From positions 62,001 through 126,000 of the forward strand of contig JASANC010005802.1 of the NCBI GenBank assembly GCA_030248135.1: a stretch of 64,000 bases of DNA. Direction: 5' to 3'. The stretch's first letter is position 1. The number at the start of each line of letters is the position of its first letter. Shown here one piece after another: positions 1-12,200 of the stretch. The notes beneath the pieces were generated by a model. The model did no database searches. It saw only the letters and a list, made by a program, of their open reading frames with translations, and was not told where the DNA came from. The translations under genes were made by a program, and so were the position numbers. Origin of the DNA: Theristus sp. LFF4_11. Taxonomy: Eukaryota; Nematoda; Chromadorea; Monhysterida; Xyalidae.

Positions 1-249
1 CTTGAAAGCAGATTTGTTTGATGGCAAAGAGATAACCTGAACTGCGTTTCCAAACTGCGATCAAGCGAAACCAAACGAAATCAGAGCGTGAGTTGTAAAT
101 TCGCGTTATGGACAATGCCTGTTTGTAATGGACGCTCGGGTTTCGCCTGAACGCAGGTGGAAAACGTAGTTAACGCCAGTTTACGGTGCTGCAAAGGGAA
201 CAAGAAATCGAACAGCAAACAAGAGAGTTGGCTGTTTTCAGAAGGCAAC

Positions 250-3200
250 CTGATGGGCACAAAATCGCGCGACACATTTCGGTCAGAGAGCACGATCAGC
301 TGGTAGCCGTCGAGCGCGGCAGCACACGCCTCGGCACAGACGCGATCCAACGCTGGCATCAGACCGCGTTCCTTGTGCGACTTCGGGTAGACGATGTTGA
401 TCACTTTAGTCTGCAATGGAAAACAGCAATCACAGCTGTTCACTTGACGCAGCTCCAAAAGTCAATCGGTCTTGTCTGTTTAGATACGTAAGCAGGAGTG
501 CTGCCAATCAGCCGAGATGCGCCCGATTTCAAACGTAGTTAGCAGCCTCTCTGGTGAGCGTTTCGTCAAACTAAGCCGCAAGCACAACCAGTGCATGTGC
601 TCACCCGCCATCCTTTGTACGTGGTGCGTTTGATGACCTCCAGATCGATCAAGGACAGCAGTGGCTGCTCAAGGAACAGACGGCGACACTGCTCGGCGGA
701 CGGCTCCAGGATGTTCGCCTCGGGGCCGATGGCGCACGCGAGCGACATGACCACTTGCTCGCGGAACGGGTCGATCGGCGGATTCGTCACCTGCAAACAG
801 TCGCCTCAGTCATCACGGTCATCGCGGCAACGCTTTGGCCAGTTTGTCATGGGCAATCCGTTCATTGGCTGCTTTCGAAGACCACTCACTGACTAGATTT
901 GTCCAGCTGGATACAGTTAATCAATAAGCCAGTGTCACAAGTCAGAATCGACAAATCGTGTTCTACAGTTTGTCTGATTACACATAAAACGCCGGGTTCC
1001 GGGTGCTGATATGTGTGCTTGAGTGCAGTGCGAAGCCTGTGTGTCCGGACAGACCTGTGCGAACAGCTGCTGAAAGTAGCTGAACAAATGCGGATCGTAC
1101 TCGGAAAGACACGCGAGCGCTGCGTCGTTGCCCATCGAGCCGAGCGCTTCCTTTCTGAAATGTAACAAAAACAGTGTTGTAACATATTCTACGTGTTTAG
1201 AAGGCGTTTACAAAAAACAACATGCTCTGCTCTGGCGAACTGTAACAAATCAACCAATTATACGAGTAACAAAGAAACACGAGTACTACTAGAGCATGCG
1301 AGTGTGACTGAGCCGCACAGCACACCTGTCGCGAATCATCGGCACGATCAGCATGCCGAACGTGTCGTGGTTGTAGCTGAACATTGTCAGCCGACGGTCG
1401 GCGTGCAGGCCTTCCTCCTCGTCATCAAAGTTCTGTCCTTGTAGTTCACGCGAAATCAAATGCTCGTACGTCAGAATGCCGTATTTCACCTGGATTTCGA
1501 AAACTTGCGTCTCTTTACACTCACCTTCAAATAAACACCAATGTATACATATTGTATGTATCTTGTTACACCACCAATCAGAGGACACATTTCTTCGTGT
1601 GTGAAAAAAAACTGCGAACTGCAAACTGCAAAACGTGAGTTTATTACCTGGAAGTTACGATGCAACTGCTCGAGATGGAGCACTTGCGACCGCAGCCACT
1701 TGCGACACGGCCGTTTGCGAGCGATCTCGAGTTTCAGCTCCTCATCCTTCACAAACAACTTCTTCTCGGTGTCTACCAGAAGCATGCGGCCCGGACGAAG
1801 GCGCCCCTGTAAAATTTCAAAATTATTCATTTTTATCGCTCGCTTTTCCCTCTTATTCTTGCCCTTCATAAGGTCAAATGCTCGTCTCCACTATTTTTGC
1901 TCCGAACGAAACATGTATCGTGCAGCGCGTTCACTTTTTGTTTTTTCGCCATTTTTGTGACGTACTCTCATGTTTAACAAAAAGTAATTTTAATTGTTAA
2001 ATGTTGCAGAAGAACTCTTTCAGCTAGTCCATTATCCCGCATATCTTGTCTCACCTCAAGCATATTTTTATTTTGCTGACCATAATTGCGCATTTGTTTT
2101 GAAGCACCTCCTCACTCACAAAAAGAACATTCAGCTTTTTCAAGGCATCGAAGCGTTTGTTTGGCGTGAACGAAGGATGCGTGCTTCAATTATACACATC
2201 CTACCCTACGTAATGATATTTTTAAGCTTGCCCCGATGTCTGTGTTTCACATGTTTTTAAACCATTTGAAAATATAAATGAACCTTCAAAAGTTTCATTT
2301 ATCTAACAGGAACTTGGTGGAAATCGTAGTTTAGCATCAAACACATGTAATAAACATTCCAGTCACACACCAATGCGATTTTTTTCAAAACTCGTTTCAA
2401 AAACCAACACCAAACTTCGATTTCATACTAAGAACAAACGGAAGACATTGTGCTCCAAAGATCGTCTGTTCATAACACGCATGACAACCTGAAAGCGTGA
2501 AGTAATACTTGCAAGGATACATTGTGCAAAAATGTGCGTGGGGAAGGAAGCAGCGGAACAATTGACACTGAACTGAATTGACTTGTGAACTTATCTAGAT
2601 ATTTGTTGTGAATTCTCGCGGAATACGTGGCCCTCTTGTTTATCCTTTGACTCGCTCTGTTGAACATTTTTATTTCAGAATTCCACTGTCCACGGATCAA
2701 AACATTTTCAGTTGCTGTTGCAAACAGAACAAACAACTGAAGCATTTCGGTTTTAAGGCGACCGTGCAACAAAATGCGACTTGTTCCAATTACGGCGTGT
2801 TTTATTTGCGTCTACATTTGCGTTGCGTCAGCGTACGAGTACCAGCGCCAAGCAGGACATCGTTGGATTTATGGCTTGCCCGAAAATAACCAACCAGATG
2901 CGCTGCCATTCTTGTGAGCCATAATCCGAGTTTTGTTTGCTCTCGGTAAAACGTTTTTTTATTTTTACACACAAGACTGAATGGCGCATACTCTTAAAAT
3001 AATTTTCAGCGAAATCCGTTCAATTTGTGCACTTGAATTGCAGAATCGTCTATCAGCCACTCAAACTAGGCAAGCGAATGTTCACCCGATACAGATCGAC
3101 AGCAGAGGAGCAGCCCGAGGCGAATCCTAGAAGCCAACGAAGTCTGACAGAAGTGAGACAACCGTCGTTTCATTCCTACTTTTTGCGATGGATTTGAAGC

Positions 3201-6200
3201 GAAATAAAACACCAACATGTGAAACGCAACGTTCTACATTTGTTTCGATTGCACAGTTTTCAACACCGGAACTCAATTTGTGTGCGTCCTGCGTGTGGCT
3301 AATTGAAATTTTTGCCATAAATTGTAATTAGAACTGTCCACAAAGAAAACCAATCAAAAAATACCAAATGCGTGATCAAATGTTACGTTGTAAATTCTTT
3401 GGCAAGAGAGCTGTACTGCTCACGAACGCGTTTTTCATTACTTAATATGCTAACAGTTCATGGTAGAAAAACTTGTCAGCAGCCGGAAATTACTTTGTAC
3501 TTAGAAAGTGGCATATATTGTATGTATGTGCGTACATCCTGCAAGTTTGACAATGTTCATAATTTCCTCTCGATGATTTCTGTTGGGACCGCTCTGAGCC
3601 ACTTATTTTCTACCGAGGTCGATTTCCGCTGTTTTTCCATTTAGGTCAAATATTAATAGACGTAAAAGTAATCAGCAAATAGTTTACTGAGCACGCGTGT
3701 TTGCAGTTGATTATGCGTCACCTTTTTAGTGTTTGTCGATTTCTCTAAAGCTTTGAAAAACTTGTTACAGTAGGTGAACATACTGCAAGAACTCCAGTTT
3801 GCTGAATTAACTTCTGCGATGACGCTTTTTTAGTGATGCTGTAAAACGTCGCTGTAAAAGACACAAACCAATTAAGCATATTGCAGCTTCAAGTCGTTTG
3901 AAGTCAGTCTGCGCAATAGTCAAATCAAATCCCAAGACGCCGTTCGAAACTGCTTCCAAACTACCGACCAGCTCAACACTCAAATGAGTCGTTCTTATTG
4001 ACACCACATACCTCATTGCACACACATGAATGTACACGTTTTCCATGATGTTAGTTTGAAGCAACCGGTTACTGCCACCCTGCGGCTTCGTTACACTGAT
4101 ACCTTCTGACATACTTGTAACTGATTACTGTCATAGATGATTATTACCGCTGTGTGGCTTGTTAATACCAGTTTTGACAAGCTGTGCAAATAACACGTTG
4201 TCCGCAGCCTAAAAGCACATATTTTGTCTGTAAAAGGAACGCAAAACATTTATCCTCGTTTTAAAATCAGACCATTGGTCATGACGTGTTATTGAAAGAA
4301 CTCTATTCATTCTGCGAGTCCGCATAAAGCAAGTTAAACTGATTTAATAATGCATATACGAACAGTATTACCGTAAGAACCTATCTGTCATAAAGGCGTA
4401 CAAAAGGCTGAAAAGTGTTGCTCGATCCTCCAAGTATACCGCCAACAAAACCGCCCAAGCTTGTCCCATGGCGTCTCATAGCTGAATGAAGCTCATTTAA
4501 GAAATTGACAAGAAAAACGTTTGTTCCGTCTGTTTTAACATAAGCTCTGGTTTTGTGGTTTCTTATTGCGGTACCACCTATATAGCTGAACACCAAACGA
4601 TGGTAGCTATTTACATTTTTCCGAATAACTTGAACGTGGAAAACCCTTAAATAAAAACGTGGAAAATCTGGCCGATCAAACATCCAAAATCTGTCAGCCA
4701 GCGCGTTCAAAAGCTGCGTTGCTCGTCAGTCGTCACTTTGTTTGACGTCAAATGGAGGCCTTCCAGTCTCATTAATTTAGTGATTACAATCAACAACACT
4801 CGTAGAAAACAAATTTCACGATGCAAGTTCATCGTGCCTCCTACCGACTTGATAACACATGAATATTAGATTTGCTTTCATTGATGCGCTTGCTGTGCAT
4901 CAGAACAGCATATTCGCGCAGTTACAGTGTATCTTTCGAGAACGGACATTTATAACTGCTGAAGTTAGGACGCGCGAGACAGCGTCAGGTCTCACAATCT
5001 ATTGGCTGGTGTCAGCACAAACTTGGACAGAAGCTCCCAAGCAATGTCGCAACGGCGTGAGAGCACGTGCACATTTGAATATCATACAATTTTCAATCAA
5101 GTCAGCAATTCAATGCGCCACTCTGATGTCCATACTAGAATAGGGTGACACGAATTAATTGACACCTCTGTACGTAGTCATGTGGTCAGTGGGTGCGGCG
5201 CATTAAAAGAACGATGTACTAGTGTGCATGACGACACCATATGCGTCGACGGGCAAAATTTATATTCTACAGTCATTTATTCAGTACCATGTGCCTCTGT
5301 TTTGCAACCGGCATTAAGTCACCCTAAAAATTGTAACATTAAGTTCTCACGAATTATGTTGTTGTTACCCTACTCCCATTTCTGAAAACTCCGCATTGAA
5401 TGCGAACTTTAAAAAAACGGTTACATGTGGATTAGCGATCCGAATGTTATAATTATACCTTTTTGTATTATTTATAATCGATTTATTGGTTAGACACAAT
5501 AGAGACGGTCGAAAGTAGGTGAACGCAAGCATTTTCAAAAAACGAAACAAAAAAGGATCAACTTGCGAAGTTTGTAAATCACGTTGTGTATGCCTGCACT
5601 CGATACTTGGCCGCTACCACATTTAGGTTTCAGTTTTAGGTTTCAGTTTTCATTTCAGACGTTATTTGTACGACAATAAGATTGTGAACACGGGGAGTGG
5701 AACAACGATGTTCAACAGCAAGCAACTTAGTTTGGGCGTGATAATGCTGGCGGTGATGATGAGCGTCGTCACGACTGCTGCTGCGGACGATGCCGACGAA
5801 CAGGCATCACAGGTGATCAGCAGACCGAGACGTAGTTTTTACTACCTGGGAGACGACTATTTGCAAGCACTACGCGATCAGATGCAAGCTGAAACGATGA
5901 AACGCGCTTCTTCCGGTGGACGATCGATGGTACGTTTCGGTCGATCCGACGTCGCAAAACGAGATCGATCAATCGTTCGATTTGGATAGGGCGAGGTCAA
6001 CGTGATCAGCTAGCAAGCAGAACTATACCTTTGATTCGTAGCAAAAAAACTGAACGACGGAAGACGAAGAGAAAATATGAATACACTTTCTAACGCAACA
6101 ATATCCACACCCCAGCAATCATTTAACCGTGGTTCCGATCCGATGTTTAGCACACCTTTGAATAGTTTGAAAGAGTATTGTTGATACCGGTTTTCAGTTT

Positions 6201-9200
6201 TTCTATTTGCGATATAATGTGTGATTCTAAAATGTTTGCATGTTGGGTTGGCATGGGAAATGAAACCATTTCGCCAAAAACGGTATACTTCCGGTTTGTT
6301 CGTTGCAAAAAAATCGGTTTTTACTTTTTTTGAAATTTTAGCAATTTTTAAGCTATTAGGCGAAGATGATATTGCAAAAATTATTTGTGTCAAAATAAAA
6401 TTGGACTTTATGCTGCTTGAAATTACTAATTTCATTTCAACGGCATTTATGATTGGTTCTGTGAGACAATTTCTGGAAATGGGTGTTGGGAAAAATTAAG
6501 AAATAAAACGGCTTTAAAACGGATATAAAACCGGTTTTCTCCTGGTAATATGAAAAACCGGTTCTTCACCACTCCTCTTTGCATGCCAATCAAAAAACCA
6601 GTCCAGTTATCACTAATCTTGGAAGTTGGTTAAGTTTAAAAGATTAAAAGACAGGTATACCGTTGCTTTCATTGATTACATCGTTGCATTTTTGTCAAGC
6701 ACATCACATGTAACGGATAAATAACCTACATCGAAAACAATCTGAAGTACGCTAAATAAGGAAGACCGAAGCCTAAAAACTTGATTGCAGTGTTTTGTAT
6801 AATATTCGTAATATCGTAATATACTGGTTCTATACGATGACGCGAATAATTAAAAACAAAAACCTTTGATTTCACGTCTAAAGCTCAGAAACTTGTCTAT
6901 AGACTCCGGGGTCCAAATTTGAGTCCAGTAAATTACTAGAAATAAGTTTAGCAAGCGAAAAAACCTTGGCTCTGTCTACTCTATGCAACCGTATAATGAA
7001 GTACTTCGGGATTTGGTAACATCCTCAACGCTTGAAAACAGTGACCACGTGCGTCATGTGGTGTGGAACATGCTTCATTATTTCAATTGAAACGCTACAT
7101 TGCAGTAAACAACAAAGTCCCTCATGCCACCATGTAGTAACAACATCTAAAACTTAGTAATCCGAGCAACTATTAAAACAGTGATACACCACACATCGTA
7201 AAAAGAATTTATTGAGAACTCCGCGGGTTTCACTCATAATTTTAACAAGCTTAGCCGGTTGTTACCGGGGTTTTTACCTTACCCAATTTTCACCGTTCTT
7301 ACTTTCGGCTCAGTCAGTTCACCAACACAGCGTTCGCAATGAAACAAAGTAAAAAAAAGAAAAAGTCAAAATCACAAGCTAGTGCTTTATATTTTACCAT
7401 TGCTTTGAACCCCGGGACACCATGAGTTACAAATAAAAGGGTCACACTCAAATTGGTAAACCAAGTTTGTATCGAAAAATTCAAATACCGCAAATTTAGT
7501 ATTCTTTGACCGTCAAATTGTTTCAAATTCTCTTCTCCTTTTTGCACTAGTTTCGTCTCAAAATGTTTTGTGTTCTGTGTGCCTGGTGTAGGATCATATT
7601 GTAAGATCAATAAAAATGCATTTCATGTCGCACTGCCACTGTCTAGAAAAGGAATTGAAAACACCAAAGCAAAATAACACCACCAAAAAACGAAAAAAAA
7701 TTTAACCTATTTTTTGCCGATTCGAAAGGGTTTTTCGATCAAATTTTTTACAAGATCAGCCTTTAATTCAATGCACGTTAATGTTTCAGCAGTTTAAAGA
7801 AGTAATCGATAAAGAGCATCATAAAAACCATGATGACCGCATTCATTCTTTTGTTGCTGACACAGGCGCTACTTTATCAGGTTAAATGTTTGATTTTTTG
7901 TTTTTTGATTTGATTTTAGTTCAATTTCTAGTTTTGCTCGCAACTCCCATTCGGCTTAATTCAGCTTTTAGCTGATCAAACAGTCAGTAAATACTGAACA
8001 AGAAATCTGTGCCCAATTCAGGCATCGGATCTATCTGACAACGAAATAACGAGACAACAACGCGGATGGAGAAAACATCCGCTGCAACGTTTGGAAGAGT
8101 TAATAAAAGGTCGATATCGTCGGTGGATCACGCAAAAATTGCCGCCTGAAATGCTCCTCCAGAAGCAAATCAAGTCGCTGCGCAAAAAACTACACCAAGC
8201 TAAAAATGACGACAACGACTGGTAGATTGTTGAAACGTGTTGTTGATGTGAATTTTAAATTAATGTGAATTTTAAATTAATGTGAATTATATAATGAATT
8301 ATTGTGAATTTGTTTTATTTTGAAGATAAAAATAGTTAATACTCGAAGAAAATCACAATAAAGTTGCTTTGTTGATGAGACTAAAAAATGTTGATGAGAA
8401 ATGAAACAAAAAGAACAACTGAAAAATAAGAACAAACAATTGCTTTGTGGGCTGCGGACTGATTTTACGCATATATGCGTGGCCACAAGCCAACCCAAGC
8501 ATATTTGTTAAAAACGAGGGCTGGCTGATGGTTCGTGCTTCCATTACCACCCCTCGGCGCACGTGCATTTTTGAGACTGTGCGGTCTGTCGACTTGTCGA
8601 ACTGACGAGCCTGGGGTCGTCGCAGTCTTCGCTAACCGGGCGAAACCGCAAAAACAAGTGTCCAGCCCTCGCGGTGTCAGTCCGCAGCATACAAAGCAAA
8701 AACTGAAGAACAAACAATGTTTTTTAAGGTTTCGTGGTTCAATATTTCGGAGAAATAACATCAAAACTGAATCGACCGTCTGGAGTTTTGTCTATTGCTC
8801 TTGATTATGAAACGAGCATTGCCACGCACTTCTTTGAACTAACTTCAATACCTAATTTTGAAAGAGTTGCCAATAAACGTACATACAAATTGAAACGTGC
8901 TCATCTGAGCACTTCGCTGACAGTTCTGCTGATTGTATTTACTTCATTCGTACTATGTATACCAATTGCAAAATATGTATCGTGATCGTGTTCATGCTAC
9001 GATGGTTAGTCCGACCGAACTACGAGCGAAACGCCATTTGCATCGGCAACATCCAGCCAAAATGAAACTTTGCACTCCTATTATTATTGCTCAGGGCTAC
9101 TAGCTAACGGATATCATAACGACTTTGTTTATTCCCACCACGATTGCAATTTTACTTCCGTCCGCAAGACAACCAAAAGCGATGAGTATCGAAAGACAAC

Positions 9201-12200
9201 CGCAGCCCACGCACACAAAATTTTCGCTGACACCATGACGGCGTATAAAATTATTTATTTATCTGGTCTGCTGGAACAAATTATGTTTATAGTTTGTAGT
9301 TTGAATGGCGTGTCTCAGATGTGTTTGAGGAGGCGATGGTCATAATCAACCCGTCCTTGTACTTCTGTCGCTGTGACGTAGATCATGATCTCTCTGGCAA
9401 TCAAAAATATTTCGGGCGAAAAATCAGTAACGCAACGGATTTCAACAATCTATTTCGTTGTCCCACTTCCTGTATTCTGCGCAGGTGAGAGACTCACTGT
9501 AATTATTCGACGCTCATTTGTGCTCTCCAAAACAGGAAACATACAATCATTTCTTTGCGTGCCGGGCAGCGATATTCATTGTAATCTCCGAGTTTCAAGA
9601 AATTGAATCTTTGAACGGAAGCAGTGCTGGAATGCTCTGTCGCTAAAAATATTGTGGCTGAACTACATATCCAGTGGCGAGCAAGTGTTGGAACGCTGCG
9701 CGTGTGCTGCATCAGCCGTACAAACGCTTTTTAAGAATCCCATGCTAATTTTTTTCGTTTTTATGACTACTGAATGTCTAATCTACTGAATCTAACTCAC
9801 TAACCGCAGGGTTTTTTCACTTAAGCATACCGACAAATAATACAAATACCGAATACTAAAACACACCTGAAGTGCATCTGACTAGCAGTAAAACTGATTT
9901 AAAATCACTTTGCAAGAAAACAAAACAGAATAAGCAATACAACCCGACTAGACCCCGATACATGAACACAATACACGTCTGTAAGATAATTCAAACGCAA
10001 TGTCGCTGAAGACAAGGCCCTGTTGACGCTTTTGGACAACACTCGCGCAATACGCAGCACACACGCGCGCAGCGTTCCAACACTTTTGCTCGCCACTGCA
10101 GTTCGACCCTCTGAGTAACAGCAAATGTAATGGGTACATTCACCTCACAATCGTCATTGAGTTTTCATTTTGAGTTGAAATTAGCTGTTTCTTACCCTTT
10201 GATGCTTGCCCTCGGTTTGTATCAATATTTCAGAAATTACGTGAAGCATGAATAAAATCTAATAGCCAGCAATCTAATAGTTTTTTACATTCGTTACGGA
10301 AGACAACCATTGCATTTCTGCGTTAAATAAAAAGGGAGCCATCTATGCAGGAAACGATATCCCGAATTTTGCACCAATGCCAAAGGAAAGACAAAGTCAT
10401 AAAAACCAGCTTAAATAACAATAAAGTAAAAGCGTTGACATATGGGTTCACACCGCAACATTGCGTGTCACAGACGCTAACAGAATTATTGAAAAGCGCT
10501 TTCCTGACCGTCCAGAGGCTGAATTGCAACACCAGCATTCTAAACCCATTTTGTTGTGTATACAGTTCATGACCACATAGGTTCAATAGCAGGCGTGCTG
10601 CAGACATGTTATTTTACAATATCATGTTACAATTAAATTTATTGTTGTTCCCTATTACGAACTCACGTTTATATGCATATAGCCTCTGGTTGCAACGCTG
10701 TTTCTCTGTCTTCATTTAAAACAAAAATCACTTTAAATGTGTGAACGTTGCTTGATGCTTTCTTGTGGACGTTTCATTAAAACTCAAATGGCACATACTT
10801 GCGCTACCAACCATTTTGACAATTTAGTTGGTATTATAATGTGCTCTCATCTTGAGCGGTATTCGAAAATTGTGTTTTAAAAATTTACTGTTATCATACA
10901 GTGACACGTTCAATCTGAAACGCAACTATCAAATTGAATGCAGTGGATCAAACTCAAACTTTGATTTAGTATCGTTCTGCAAAAATTGAGGTTTCCTAAA
11001 TTTTACCACACTAACTTGTTTAAACACAAAACTCTAACCAGCTGAAGCGGGCCGGGGGGCGTGCCTGAACTAACTGAGACATGGGCTCCAATAATCGGTA
11101 ATTGAGATGGCATTTTTTGGCCTAATTTTACGAAAAAAACAGCCTGCTTTAGCTTCCTCCGTTTAATGATAGACAAACAGTGCAGCATTCAACCAATTGC
11201 AACAGCACATGCGGACAACTACTGTACGCTTCGTGTTATGCTGTAATCTATTTCGCGAGTGTCTTCCCACCAACTGTGACGCAAGCTTTTTTTTGCTCGT
11301 CTTCGCATCACCTTTCACGTCGCTTCCAGTATTCATTTCACAAATTATAGGGTGCAAACAGAACAGCAGGACGTGCAAAACGGCGATGTTATCGAAAGCA
11401 CAAACGTTGTCCGTGGTTGCACTCGTGTGCAGTTGTATGCTCGTCGGCCAGAGCACCGCTGACGCCTACTTTAGTGGGCACAGTGACACACCGATACACG
11501 TGCAGCGACGTCGATTTAGTGCTTCGCCATTCGTACGAGTCTATCATCCGATCGAGTTCAAACCGCTCGTCGATAATCTAAGCAAGCGATTTATTGATTT
11601 CTTCCGTGATGGCGCATCAAGAAGCGGCCGGGGTGAGCCAACGATGGTGCGCTTTGGCAAACGAGCCGAGCCGGTTATGGTTAGATTCGGATGACGAAAA
11701 GCGACGACCGCGATTGAGCTCTCAACTAAAACAAGCACTGGTGAAATGAAAACTGTTTTTTACATGGTCAAAAATGTTTAGGGCACCCGAGCTCAGTTGT
11801 TATTTATTAGTTTCGTATGGTTCAGAGACTTTATTAGACAAATTTATAATTCCGCCGTCTGCTTTTTTCGAACATGTGTTATGAGTTATATCACACCAAA
11901 CCCTACTGAACATGATTTTGAGTGATCAATAACTGACTTCTCGTTTGTATTGCCTTCAATAGTCACAACAGTCGCCAAAAAATTAATAAAAACGAACGAA
12001 CCAACTACAGTGGCGGCCAAATGTTTGGAAACCCCCATGCGCGCATGTTTGTGCGGTGGTACGTATATGCGAGCTTTTATAGTGCGTCTCTCCCCAACAC
12101 ATGCTAGCTTTGTTTTTATGAACACAACAATTGCTTGCTCCAGAAATCAAAAATATTAGCTTATGTGCATAGTAATAACGCAAAAATGCGCGATATGCAG

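Noticed and set aside
9385..9606. A sixth peptide gene in the GltS intron
   Set aside because: The frame ends in a hydrophobic stretch beside a GTGAGA, but no matching second exon with cleavage sites was found.
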